From: an uncultured Agathobacter sp.
GTDB lineage: Bacteria; Bacillota; Clostridia; Lachnospirales; Lachnospiraceae
Length of the DNA stretch: 64,000 nucleotides
Direction of reading: 5' to 3'
Assembly: GCA_910587655.1 (NCBI GenBank)
Contig: CAJUND010000001.1
Location: forward strand, 186,001-250,000
Shown: one piece after another, positions 25,165 to 33,349 of the stretch
Numbering within the stretch: the stretch's first letter is position 1
How the letters are laid out: each line of letters starts with the position of its first letter
Translations under genes and position numbers: made by a program
Notes under the pieces: model-generated
The model's input: only the letters and a program-made list of their open reading frames with translations
Told to the model about the DNA's origin: nothing
Database searches by the model: none

Positions 25165-26397
25165 ATGAAAACGAACAAAAAATCAAGAATTGCCATCCTG
25201 CTCCTTGTGGTAATGACAGTATCCGTTTTTGATACGGGATGCGGGAAAAAAGAACACATACAGCTGACGCTCTGGGCATCGACGGATGACCGCGAGATTG
25301 TGCAGCAGGCAGTGGATGAATTTACGGAGCAGCACAAAAAAGAAGCGGATCTGGATATCACAGTTCATGAGGAAAATCTGGAAAATCTGAAGCAGACTGT
25401 ACTGGCAGACCTGGATTCGGCAGCGGATATTTACAACTTTGCCAGTGACCAGTTTACGGATTTGTATGCGGCAGGGGCATTGCAGGAAATTACACTTAAC
25501 AAAGAGGAAGTGATGAATAACTGCGGCGGCGAAGATGCGCCGGTGGTCAGTGCAGTGATGGAGGACGGAAAGCTTTTTGCGTATCCGTCGTCTTCCAGTA
25601 ACGGATATTTCATGTATTATAACAGCGCATATTTTTCGGATGAGGATGTAAAGACACTGGACGGGATGCTGTCTGCTGCAGCTGCAAATGGGAAATATGT
25701 CAGCATGGACTGGTCCAGCGGATGGTATCTGTATTCATTTTTTTCCGGTGCCGGCATGGATGTGAAGATTTCGGAGGACGGGACACATAATGAATGCAAT
25801 TTTAACTCTGTGGATGGTAAATACACGGGTAAGCAGGTGGTGGATGCAATGCTTGACATTGCTGCAAATCCTGCATTCAAAAATGTTGTTGCCGACAATA
25901 TCAAGGAGGAAATCCAGCAGGGTGAAATCATTGCTGCAGTAAACGGCACATGGAACGCCGCCATGTTTGCAGAAGTCTGGGGAGACGACTGTGCAGCGGT
26001 AAAGCTTCCGACCTATACGATTGCCGGTGACCAGGTCCAGATGGGCAGCTTTGCCGGTTATAAATATTTCGGGGTCAACTCCCACAGCAAACATCCGGAA
26101 TGGGCAATGAAGCTGACAGAATACCTGACAGATTATGACAACCAGCTGATCCGTTATGAAAAAGTCGGGGATGCGCCTGCAAACGTGGAGGCGGCAGCAT
26201 CCGCTGAGGTTAAGAAATCGGCTGCAATTGTGGCGCTTGGGGAACAGAATAAGTATGCAAAGGTCCAGAATGTGCTGGATACATACTGGGAGCCGATGTC
26301 TGTTTTTGGAACATATGTGGCGTCCGGAAACCAGGATAACAGGGATCTCCAGGAACTTCTGGATGAAACAGTTGAAAAGATAGAAAAAGTTCAGTAA
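25165..26397 (+). CDS. Lipoprotein solute-binding protein (ABC family 1), orphan
   Basis: A 410-aa extracellular solute-binding protein. The start ATG 25165 has GGAGG upstream. The signal peptide KKSRIAILLLVVMTVSVF ends in a lipobox with Cys at about residue 27. The mature part shows IQLTLWASTDDREIVQQAVD and later AVNGTWNAAMF, as in oligosaccharide-binding proteins. No permease or ATPase is near; instead a membrane HD-GYP gene follows after 44 bp. It may feed a transporter elsewhere, or serve as ligand sensor for the neighbouring signalling protein. Confidence 0.85.
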   Translation: MKTNKKSRIAILLLVVMTVSVFDTGCGKKEHIQLTLWASTDDREIVQQAVDEFTEQHKKEADLDITVHEENLENLKQTVLADLDSAADIYNFASDQFTDLYAAGALQEITLNKEEVMNNCGGEDAPVVSAVMEDGKLFAYPSSSSNGYFMYYNSAYFSDEDVKTLDGMLSAAAANGKYVSMDWSSGWYLYSFFSGAGMDVKISEDGTHNECNFNSVDGKYTGKQVVDAMLDIAANPAFKNVVADNIKEEIQQGEIIAAVNGTWNAAMFAEVWGDDCAAVKLPTYTIAGDQVQMGSFAGYKYFGVNSHSKHPEWAMKLTEYLTDYDNQLIRYEKVGDAPANVEAAASAEVKKSAAIVALGEQNKYAKVQNVLDTYWEPMSVFGTYVASGNQDNRDLQELLDETVEKIEKVQ

Positions 26398-26441
26398 AAT
26401 ATAATCCCGGCATATTTTGGGAAGGGAGGTGGAGTATATTT

Positions 26442-27758
26442 ATGAAGGGAAAAATTAAAAGGCTGCTGAAGGTAATGCTGGTTGTCTGCGTAATAAATAT
26501 TTTACTTGTTTCATGTTTTTTATGGAATCTGTACCAGACGCGCAGGAATTATGAAAAAATACTGAACCAGTATATTGTTAGTGAAGAGGATGTACTTCGC
26601 CTGAGTGAATCCATTTACAGAATCCAGGCGCTGTCGCTGTCGCAGCTGTTTTCAACGGATGATGAAATTATAGCGTCCATGGCGGAGGATATTAAGGAAC
26701 TGGACCGTGACATACGTGAAACATTTTCCTATCATTCGGAAAATCTTATTGATGATGATGAAAAGGATCTTTTTCATGAGGTATACTCGGATTATATCAG
26801 ATATATATCGCAGCAGGGCATGCTGTCAGAAATTAACCTGAAGTCGTCGCGTGAAACCGCAAATTATTATATTAACACCGTAATGAAACGGCAGCTGTCA
26901 GATATTAATGAAGATTTAAAAGATATCAGCAGTTACGCGCAGGAAAAAATAGAAGTAATACGGAACAACCTGAACCGGTCGAACCATATAACAAATGTGG
27001 CGGTTGTATTTGCCGCGATATTCTCAGTTTCAACGATTGCCGGACTTCTCGTACTGTTTACGAAATTTTCAGATAACATCATTATCAGTTACAATGAGGA
27101 ACAGAAACAGCATGAGGATGATATTATCCGGATGCAGCATAAAACAATTGAAGGCATGGCTGAGCTGGTTGAGAGCCGTGACGGGGAGACGGGAGAACAT
27201 GTTAAACGTACCGCGTATTACGTGGAACTTATCGCGGAACAGCTTGTCAGGATGGGAATTTACACGGATATTCTTACACCGGAATACATTGAATACCTCA
27301 AGCGTTATGCCCCGCTTCATGACGTGGGTAAAATAGTCGTATCAGATACCATACTGTTAAAACCTGCCAGACTTACAAAGGACGAATTTGAGCGCATGAA
27401 AGTGCATACCGTGGAGGGCGGAAGGATTGTCGGTCAGATTCTGTCGGATATAGAAACGCCTGAGCGCGTAAAAATTGCATCGGATATTGCAACATACCAT
27501 CATGAAAAATGGGATGGAAGCGGCTATCCGTACGGTCTGTCCGGTAGAGACATTCCGTTGTGCGCCCGGATTATGAGTGTGGCGGATGTATTTGACGCTC
27601 TCACTTCTGTACGCTGTTACAAGGAGGCTTATTCCCTGCAGAGTGCATATGATATTATAGAGTCGGAGTCCGGAAAACAGTTTGACCCTCAAATTGTAAA
27701 TGCTTTTTTTGAGCTGAAACCGAGCATAAATGAATATCTGGCGCAAAGAAGTGCATAG
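26442..27758 (+). CDS. Membrane sensor with HD-GYP phosphodiesterase domain
   Basis: A 438-aa protein. A membrane helix (residues about 10-28), an extracellular four-helix-type sensor (30-180), a second membrane helix (about 187-208) and a cytoplasmic HD-GYP domain follow in order. The metal-binding HDVGK is at about residue 293 and HHEKWDGSGYP at about 355-366, with ARIMSVADVFDAL after it; all key residues are present. It should degrade c-di-GMP (or a related cyclic dinucleotide) in response to an external signal. It follows the solute-binding lipoprotein closely. Confidence 0.9.
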   Translation: MKGKIKRLLKVMLVVCVINILLVSCFLWNLYQTRRNYEKILNQYIVSEEDVLRLSESIYRIQALSLSQLFSTDDEIIASMAEDIKELDRDIRETFSYHSENLIDDDEKDLFHEVYSDYIRYISQQGMLSEINLKSSRETANYYINTVMKRQLSDINEDLKDISSYAQEKIEVIRNNLNRSNHITNVAVVFAAIFSVSTIAGLLVLFTKFSDNIIISYNEEQKQHEDDIIRMQHKTIEGMAELVESRDGETGEHVKRTAYYVELIAEQLVRMGIYTDILTPEYIEYLKRYAPLHDVGKIVVSDTILLKPARLTKDEFERMKVHTVEGGRIVGQILSDIETPERVKIASDIATYHHEKWDGSGYPYGLSGRDIPLCARIMSVADVFDALTSVRCYKEAYSLQSAYDIIESESGKQFDPQIVNAFFELKPSINEYLAQRSA

Positions 27759-27793
27759 TACAGGAAATTACAGGTCTGGGAGGAAATTATGAA

Positions 27794-28378
27794 ATGAAAT
27801 TATATCTGATTCGCCATGGGGAAACGGACTGGAACCAGGTACACCGTTTTCAGGGAAGGGAAGATATTCCGCTGAATGCCGATGGAATAAACCAGGCGAA
27901 GCTGACTGGGAACGTGCTCCGGCATACGGGGATAGAAGCGGTTTATACGAGCCCTCTCCAGCGTGCATTGCGGACAGCGCAGGAGATTGCAGTGCAGGCA
28001 GGACTGCGGGCGGAAGACGTTTATCCCATGAAGGAGCTGATTGAAAGGGATCTGGGTCCATATTCCGGACAGATGGTAAAAGATAAACAGGAATACTTTA
28101 CAGTGGCTGCTGGTGCAGGCGTATCAGGAATGGAGCCGTTTGACAATGTACTTGTGCGGATGCAGCAGGCGCTTGTGCTGATGGAACGTGCCGGATTTGC
28201 GGCAGTTGCGGCAGTCTCCCACGGGGCGGCAATTAACGTCCTTCTGGCAGGACTGTCCGGTCATGAGGTGGGTACCGGAAAAACAAAGCTGCATAACGGC
28301 GGAATCAGCGTGATTAAAGGAACAGCGGCGGAAGGTTTCAGGCTTGTACGTACAAATGTCAGACCGGAGGAATTCTGA
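27794..28378 (+). CDS. Histidine phosphatase (phosphoglycerate mutase-like)
   Basis: A 194-aa protein of the histidine phosphatase superfamily. LIRHGETDWNQVHRFQGRED at residues 5-24 holds the catalytic His and RHG motif; SPLQRALRTAQEI and AVSHGAAINVLL supply the other active-site residues. Substrates of such proteins include sugar phosphates and cobalamin intermediates; this one cannot be specified. A GGGAGG lies 10 nt before the start. Confidence 0.9.
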   Translation: MKLYLIRHGETDWNQVHRFQGREDIPLNADGINQAKLTGNVLRHTGIEAVYTSPLQRALRTAQEIAVQAGLRAEDVYPMKELIERDLGPYSGQMVKDKQEYFTVAAGAGVSGMEPFDNVLVRMQQALVLMERAGFAAVAAVSHGAAINVLLAGLSGHEVGTGKTKLHNGGISVIKGTAAEGFRLVRTNVRPEEF

Positions 28379-28430
28379 CTGCGGAATTCATACCGACCAG
28401 TACATATTCCGGAAGGGAAAGGCCGAAAGA

Positions 28431-29180
28431 ATGAAAATTGTGGTCTGTGACGACAGCAAGGAAGATCTGAAAAAGATAGACGGACTGCTGAATAAATACA
28501 AAACAGAACATGCAGGTGCAGAGTTTGAAGTGGAATGCTTTACAGATTCAGACATGCTTTACCGCAGGATTCTGGATGGAAATCCGGGAGACATATATAT
28601 ACTGGATATGATTATGTCTGAAAAAACCGGAATAGATCTTGGAAACCTGATACGGAGTACAGATGGTAAAAGCGTAATCATTTACATTACAGCCTCTGAT
28701 GATTTTGCACTGGAGGCGTATGGTGTTCATGCGGTGCGGTATCTGTTAAAGCCGGTCGGAAAGGAGCAGTTTTATGAGGCGGTTGACTATGCATTTGACA
28801 GCGTTCCAGAGAAAAATCCGGAAAATTCATATCAGGTAAAAACAAAGGAGGGACAGGTTGCTGTCCCGTTTTCGCGGATTGAATATATCGAAAATTATTC
28901 CAGGGTAATAAATGTCTGTATGACAGACGGAAAAAAGATAAAGAGTATTTATATAAGAAAATCATTTAATGAAGAAACAAAACCTGTTCTGGAAGATAAC
29001 AGGTTTATTCAGGTACACAAATCGTTTATTATTAATATGAATCATGTGAACAGACTGGTGCAGGGCGGCATCATCATGGAAAGCGGGAAGAATATTCCGG
29101 TCAGCAGGGCAAGAACAGCGGAGGTCAAAAAAGAGTACCTTATGTTTGTCTCTGGACAGTACAGTCAGGGAGGCAGGTGA
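28431..29180 (+). CDS. LytTR response regulator
   Basis: A 249-aa AgrA/LytR-type regulator. The receiver has DDSKE near the N-terminus, the phosphorylated Asp in YILDMIM (about residue 57) and the conserved Lys in LLKPVG. The C-terminal LytTR DNA-binding domain shows IEYIENYSRVINV and the typical FIQVHKSFIINMNHV. The start ATG 28431 begins the canonical MKIVVCDD; an in-frame upstream extension is not needed. The kinase gene starts one base after its stop. Confidence 0.9.
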   Translation: MKIVVCDDSKEDLKKIDGLLNKYKTEHAGAEFEVECFTDSDMLYRRILDGNPGDIYILDMIMSEKTGIDLGNLIRSTDGKSVIIYITASDDFALEAYGVHAVRYLLKPVGKEQFYEAVDYAFDSVPEKNPENSYQVKTKEGQVAVPFSRIEYIENYSRVINVCMTDGKKIKSIYIRKSFNEETKPVLEDNRFIQVHKSFIINMNHVNRLVQGGIIMESGKNIPVSRARTAEVKKEYLMFVSGQYSQGGR

Positions 29181-29181
29181 A

Positions 29182-30468
29182 ATGGATTATAGAAGTATTG
29201 CATATATGATAAGTCATGTCTTTCTTATGATATTTATGTATCTTTTCATTGTCCAACGCTTTTCAAAGGTGAAAACAGCGGGAATCTGTGCCGCTGCTTT
29301 TTTTGCCCTGTGCATTCTGGATTCCCTGAAACTGGTCGTTTTTCCGCAAAGCAGTCCGGCATATTTTGCAGTAACGGTTTTTCAGATTATCATTACGCAG
29401 TTTACCGGATTGTTTATTGCAGAACACAGGGACAGCAAAGCGCTGTTTGTGGGATTAAGCGCTTCCAATTATGTGATAGCCGGAAGCGTTGCGGCAGTCA
29501 GCCTGTATATCCAGACAAAAAACCTTCTGGTTTCCATGCTGGGAAGCATTGCCGTACATACAGTAATTCTGGTGGTTCTGTACAGCAGGATGCGGAAAAT
29601 CTGGCAGTCTTTCCAGAAAAGTAAATTTGCGGAAAGCTGGTGGGAGCTTTGTCTGATTCCCGTATTTTTTTACTGTGGATTTTCTTCCCTGGCATTTTTT
29701 CCGGTGTCCCTTGAGGATTATCCTGAAAATATTGTCGGGGTGTCTGTTTTTATCATTACCATGTTTATATCATATCTGGTTGTGTTCCGGTATGTGGCAA
29801 GCGAGTCGCAACGTACAAATATCTACTGGAAAAACGTACTTTTTGAATCCCATATCAGGGGGCTGGAGGACCAGTACAGTCTGGTGCAGCAGTCTGAAAG
29901 AAACCTGAAAATACTGCGGCATGATATGCGGCATTATTCAGCAGTGATAGAATCCCTGCTCGACCAGGGGGAATATGACGAGATTAAAAAGGTGGCTGCG
30001 CACATTAATACGGTAACAGACGGGAATACGGTGACAAAATACTGTGAAAACCTGGTGGTGAACACAGTGCTTTCCAACATGATGGAGCGGGCGCAGGCAA
30101 TGAAGGCACAAATTCACCCGGATATTACTGTTCCGGAAAAAATTCCGTTCAACAGCTATGAGTTTGCGATGGTTATTGCAAACCTTTTTGAAAATGCACT
30201 GGACTGTATCAGAGACCTGGACCGGAAAAAGAAATCTGTGGATGTAATTATCCGCTGTGAAGGGAACCATCTGCTGGTACACATGGCAAATGAATATGAA
30301 AAAGAGATTATTTTCGATTCTTCCACGGGTCTGCCCAAAAGCCTGAAAGGGAGGGATCATGGACTGGGAATGCAGGGGGTACAGGCGTTTTCGGATAAAA
30401 TTGGCGGAAATACAGGCTGTTACTGTGAGAACGGTATGTTTCATATTATGCTGTTTGCGAAATTTTAG
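29182..30468 (+). CDS. AgrC-like sensor histidine kinase (GHKL)
   Basis: A 428-aa kinase. The first 200 residues form about six membrane helices. The phospho-acceptor region is LRHDMRHYSAVIESLLDQG (around residue 246), followed by the ATP-binding N-box ANLFENALDC and G-box GLGMQGVQAF. Pairing with the LytTR regulator upstream makes a quorum- or peptide-sensing two-component system. No precursor peptide or AgrB-type processing protein was seen beside it. ATG 29182 has GGGAGG upstream. Confidence 0.9.
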   Translation: MDYRSIAYMISHVFLMIFMYLFIVQRFSKVKTAGICAAAFFALCILDSLKLVVFPQSSPAYFAVTVFQIIITQFTGLFIAEHRDSKALFVGLSASNYVIAGSVAAVSLYIQTKNLLVSMLGSIAVHTVILVVLYSRMRKIWQSFQKSKFAESWWELCLIPVFFYCGFSSLAFFPVSLEDYPENIVGVSVFIITMFISYLVVFRYVASESQRTNIYWKNVLFESHIRGLEDQYSLVQQSERNLKILRHDMRHYSAVIESLLDQGEYDEIKKVAAHINTVTDGNTVTKYCENLVVNTVLSNMMERAQAMKAQIHPDITVPEKIPFNSYEFAMVIANLFENALDCIRDLDRKKKSVDVIIRCEGNHLLVHMANEYEKEIIFDSSTGLPKSLKGRDHGLGMQGVQAFSDKIGGNTGCYCENGMFHIMLFAKF

Positions 30469-30584
30469 ACTTTTTTGCGAAGAAACGGAGACGGGTACCG
30501 GGCGGAAATCTGATATAATGAACATGGGTCCGAGTAAAGGAGACGAGAATGTTTTCTCCATACGATTGGCCTCTTCTCACCCAC

Positions 30585-30613
30585 TTCGGAAGAATGTTCT
30601 GCATTCTTCCGAA
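30585..30613. terminator. Hairpin between convergent genes
   Basis: TTCGGAAGAATG (30585-30596), loop TTCTG, CATTCTTCCGAA (30602-30613): a perfect 12-bp stem between the kinase gene and the convergent dihydrouridine synthase gene. There is no T run on either side, so it may be a bidirectional end or stabilising structure rather than a classic terminator. Confidence 0.55.
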
Positions 30614-30634
30614 TAACCCGAAATTCCCATTTAT

Positions 30635-31579
30635 TTACAATTCAGCCAGCGCGCATTCCAGAAACAGAAGGCTGACAGCCGCCTGGTATTCTGTAAATCC
30701 AGCCGCTTTACGGATTTTTTTCAGATGCTTTTCCGGTTTTTCGAAACATGAAACCATGTAAGTCCATAAATCCTTCATTTTAAACAGAACCGGTTTTTCC
30801 CCATCCATAATGGCGGCATAGTTTTCAAAAATCTCGTCATGAAAGTCTTTCAGGTTTTCCTTTGTGAAAATATCTGCCGTGCCAGCGTGCTTCAGCTGTA
30901 AAATCAGTGCAGGGTTTTTCAGGATTCCGCGTCCTGCCATAATACAGTCTGTCTGTGGGATATGGCTTAAAAGCCTGTTACAGTCCTGGACAGCCGCAAT
31001 ATCCCCGTTGTAGCAGAGAGGAATATCCGTAAGAGTGTTCACTGCCGCCAGAAACGCTTCCTGGTGGGGTGCGAATTTATAAAATTCTTTTTGCAGCCGG
31101 GGATGAATAATCAGTTCCTCAAGCGGATATTTTTTATATATTTCAAGAATATCTGTCCATTCATCCACTGATTCCACGCCGATTCTTGTTTTAATGGAAA
31201 TTTTAAGCGGTGATTTATGAAATATTTCATATAAAAAATGGTCAAGCTCATCAGGAACGCTTAAAAAACCCGCGCCGCGTTTTCTTGCCGTGACAGTGCC
31301 GGATGGACAGCCGAGGTTTAAATTTACCGTTGGATACCCGTATTCTGCAATTTTGTTTGTAATCTGCAGAAATTCATCCGCACGGTTTGTCAGAATCTGC
31401 GGAACCACATTCAGGTTTTTATTATGTTCGGGAAGAATTTCATTAATTTCCCTCCGGTTCATTTTTCTGCTGGCGATAAACGGGGTAAAATATTTGTCAA
31501 TACCGCCAAAATGCTTCTGGTATGCATTTCTGTAGATATAGGTCGTAATTCCTTCCATAGGGGCAAGATAATATTTCAT
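30635..31579 (-). CDS. tRNA-dihydrouridine synthase family protein
   Basis: A 314-aa flavin-dependent TIM-barrel protein. It begins with YLAPMEGITTYIYRNAYQKH and has NLGCPSGTVTARKRGAGFL (about residues 100-118), holding the catalytic Cys and the tRNA-binding lysines of Dus enzymes, then KTRIG and CYNGDI for FMN binding. It reduces uridine in the D-loop of tRNA; the exact position modified is not predictable. It is convergent with the kinase gene and divergent from the nitrogen locus. Confidence 0.9.
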   Translation of the reverse strand: MKYYLAPMEGITTYIYRNAYQKHFGGIDKYFTPFIASRKMNRREINEILPEHNKNLNVVPQILTNRADEFLQITNKIAEYGYPTVNLNLGCPSGTVTARKRGAGFLSVPDELDHFLYEIFHKSPLKISIKTRIGVESVDEWTDILEIYKKYPLEELIIHPRLQKEFYKFAPHQEAFLAAVNTLTDIPLCYNGDIAAVQDCNRLLSHIPQTDCIMAGRGILKNPALILQLKHAGTADIFTKENLKDFHDEIFENYAAIMDGEKPVLFKMKDLWTYMVSCFEKPEKHLKKIRKAAGFTEYQAAVSLLFLECALAEL

Positions 31580-31678
31580 GGATTTCTCCTTATGTGATAT
31601 TTGCTCAAATCTAAACCGTTACCGGAAAACAAATATTATCATATCGGAAAAGCAGGGGGAAATCAAGTAGAATGGTTT

Positions 31679-31695
31679 TTGTGTTTTATGCACAA
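31679..31695. promoter_or_regulatory. 17-bp palindromic operator, copy 1
   Basis: TTGTGTTTTATGCACAA. Its twin TTGTGCATTAAGCACAA lies at 35760-35776. In both cases the palindrome starts exactly 62 bp before the first base of the -10 box, centring it near -66. That position suits an activator. The PucR-type protein encoded between the two sites is one candidate. Confidence 0.75.
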
Positions 31696-31717
31696 CAAAG
31701 AGTGTTCAGGGATAACA

Positions 31718-31746
31718 TTTACAGAAACAAGGGAATAAGGTAGTAT
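31718..31746 (+). promoter_or_regulatory. Promoter of the ureohydrolase transcript
   Basis: TTTACA (31718-31723), 17-nt spacer, TAGTAT (31741-31746). Transcription would start near 31753 and run into the leader hairpin. Confidence 0.7.
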
Positions 31747-31765
31747 TTCTACCATAAGACAAGGC

Positions 31766-31804
31766 AAAGGTGCTTAAATGATTTAATCATTCAGGCGCCT
31801 TTTT
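31766..31804 (+). terminator. Leader terminator or attenuator
   Basis: AAAGGTGC (31766-31773) pairs with GCGCCTTT (31795-31802), and AATGAT with ATCATT inside it, followed by more T. It lies only about 15 nt after the predicted transcription start and ahead of all genes of the unit, so it should act as an attenuator rather than an end-of-operon terminator. Confidence 0.7.
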
Positions 31805-31823
31805 GTATGAAAGGAGTTTTGGG

Positions 31824-31889
31824 ATGAAGATGAAAAAGAAAAGATGGTTCGCCAGTGCGTGCAATAGCTGTAGAATTGTAGAAAAATAA
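31824..31889 (+). CDS. Tiny ORF (21 aa) after the leader terminator
   Basis: ATG 31824 has AAGGAG 7 nt upstream, a near-ideal ribosome site. The peptide is basic at the N-terminus, then carries a CNSC motif and ends with RIVEK. It could be a small metal-binding peptide, a leader peptide or chance. The strong ribosome site makes translation plausible. Confidence 0.4.
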   Translation: MKMKKKRWFASACNSCRIVEK

Positions 31890-31932
31890 GAATTAGGTTG
31901 CGGTGGGAGACTGGCGGAAAGGAAATGTTGTC

Positions 31933-32403
31933 ATGGTATATAAAGAAATGAGAAAAAAAGAAAGACAAATTGATAAAGAAGAAATTGAAGGTATTTTAAA
32001 AAATGCTGAATATGGCATACTGGCAACGGTCAGTGAAGATAATACCCCGTATGCGGTGCCTCTTAGTTTTGTATACGATGATGGCAGAATTTATTTTCAC
32101 TGTGCAAAGGATACAGGACATAAATTAAAAAATATAGAGAATGAAAATCAGGTATGTTTTACTGTTGTAGGAAAGACAGAAGTATTAGCTTCTAAGTTTT
32201 CTGCAAAATACGAAAGTGTGGTAATTTTTGGAAGGGCAAAAGAAGCGGGAAGGAAAAAAGAAAACATACTGAAAAAACTCCTTGAAAAATATTGCCGGCA
32301 ATATTTGGATAAAGGAGTACTTTACCTGGAAAGAGCAGCAGTCAGGACAGCGGTTTATGAAATTGAAATACAGCATATAACCGGAAAAGCAAGAAAAAAT
32401 TAG
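31933..32403 (+). CDS. Pyridoxamine 5'-phosphate oxidase-family (NimA-like) flavoprotein
   Basis: A 156-aa split-barrel protein. The order RKKERQIDKEEI, then YGILATVSEDNTPYAVPLSF, then YFHCAKDTGHKL matches NimA-like flavin-binding proteins. Such proteins bind FMN or haem and act as small reductases. It lies 12 bp before the ureohydrolase gene on the same transcript, but a role in nitrogen use is not evident. The start is ATG 31933, with AAAGGA upstream. Confidence 0.85.
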   Translation: MVYKEMRKKERQIDKEEIEGILKNAEYGILATVSEDNTPYAVPLSFVYDDGRIYFHCAKDTGHKLKNIENENQVCFTVVGKTEVLASKFSAKYESVVIFGRAKEAGRKKENILKKLLEKYCRQYLDKGVLYLERAAVRTAVYEIEIQHITGKARKN

Positions 32404-32415
32404 GAGGAGTTAATT

Positions 32416-33315
32416 ATGGAATACGAAGTACAGAAACACCTGCATTATGCAGGAATACCGAGTTTTAATCTGTATCCTGTGACAAGGGAACTGAAAGATG
32501 TGGATATTGCGATTATGGGAGTGCCGTTTGACAGCGGAGTAACGAACAGGCCGGGAGCAAGACTTGGACCACGGGCAATCCGCAATATGAGTCAGCTCAC
32601 CAGCTGCTTTGCATATCCATGGGATGATAAGCTTGGCGGGAAAGCCAGAATTATTGACTATGGCGATGTGGGATATTATGTGGGTGCTGATACCACAAAG
32701 GTTATGCTGGAAGAGACACATAGACATGCAAAAAAGATTCTGGATGCAGGATGTAAGCTTCTGACACTTGGCGGAGACCATACCATTCCGTATGGAATGG
32801 TGAGGGCAGCGAGTGAGAAGTTTGGAAAGCTGGCGCTTTTACATTTCGATTCCCATCAGGATAGTACACCGACAGTGGACGGGAATGTATCACATGCTAA
32901 TTTTGCCTATGATTTGCAGGCGGAAGGCTGTATTGATCCTTCCCATTCCGCGCAGGTATTTATCCGTACAGAGATGACGGAATGCGGTTATCATATTTTT
33001 TATGCGCAGGAAGCAGTATTTATGGATATGGAAGAACTTGCTGAAAAGATTAAGGCGGTAATTGGAGATATGCCGGTATACCTTACATTTGATATTGACA
33101 GTCTGGATCCGGCTTATGCTCCGGGAACCGGAACACCGGTTACAGGCGGACCGTCTTCCGCGCAGGTTCGCAAACTTTTATATTCGTTAAAAGGGTTGAA
33201 TGTGGTAGCGGCAGATCTGGTAGAAGTGCTTCCGGCATATGACCACAGTGAAATTACAGCACTTGCAGCCGCAACCATTGCACAGGATTTAATGTACCTT
33301 ATGTACAGTAAATAA
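32416..33315 (+). CDS. Agmatinase/guanidinobutyrase-family ureohydrolase
   Basis: A 299-aa member of the arginase/agmatinase family, which splits a guanidino group to urea and an amine using a binuclear metal site. Metal ligands are in GGDHTIP (about residue 115), HFDSHQD (about 140) and TFDIDSLDP (about 220). The substrate loop reads APGTGTPVTGG, with Val where agmatinases usually have Glu, so the substrate may not be agmatine. The same locus encodes a full urease, which would consume the urea, plus a GabT-like aminotransferase for the amine product. The ribosome site AGGAGGAG is strong. Confidence 0.85.
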   Translation: MEYEVQKHLHYAGIPSFNLYPVTRELKDVDIAIMGVPFDSGVTNRPGARLGPRAIRNMSQLTSCFAYPWDDKLGGKARIIDYGDVGYYVGADTTKVMLEETHRHAKKILDAGCKLLTLGGDHTIPYGMVRAASEKFGKLALLHFDSHQDSTPTVDGNVSHANFAYDLQAEGCIDPSHSAQVFIRTEMTECGYHIFYAQEAVFMDMEELAEKIKAVIGDMPVYLTFDIDSLDPAYAPGTGTPVTGGPSSAQVRKLLYSLKGLNVVAADLVEVLPAYDHSEITALAAATIAQDLMYLMYSK

Positions 33316-33349
33316 AAGTAAACCAGTTAAATAAAAGGAGGAACTAACG

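Larger units (their letters stand above)
31580..31932 (+). other. Intergenic region: operator, promoter, leader terminator and a 21-codon ORF
   Basis: A 353-bp region between the divergent dus gene and the flavin-nucleotide-binding protein. It holds a 17-bp palindrome (31679-31695), a promoter (31718-31746), a leader terminator (31766-31804) and a tiny ORF (31824-31889). Each is listed separately. Confidence 0.75.

Noticed and set aside
31739..31753. GGTAG-TATTT-CTACC hairpin
   Set aside because: It overlaps the -10 box and transcription start, so it cannot form as an RNA hairpin in the predicted transcript; probably chance.
31700..31932. Guanidine (ykkC-type) riboswitch before the ureohydrolase
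   Set aside because: The leader between promoter and first gene is short and contains only a simple terminator hairpin; the conserved ykkC loops are not seen.
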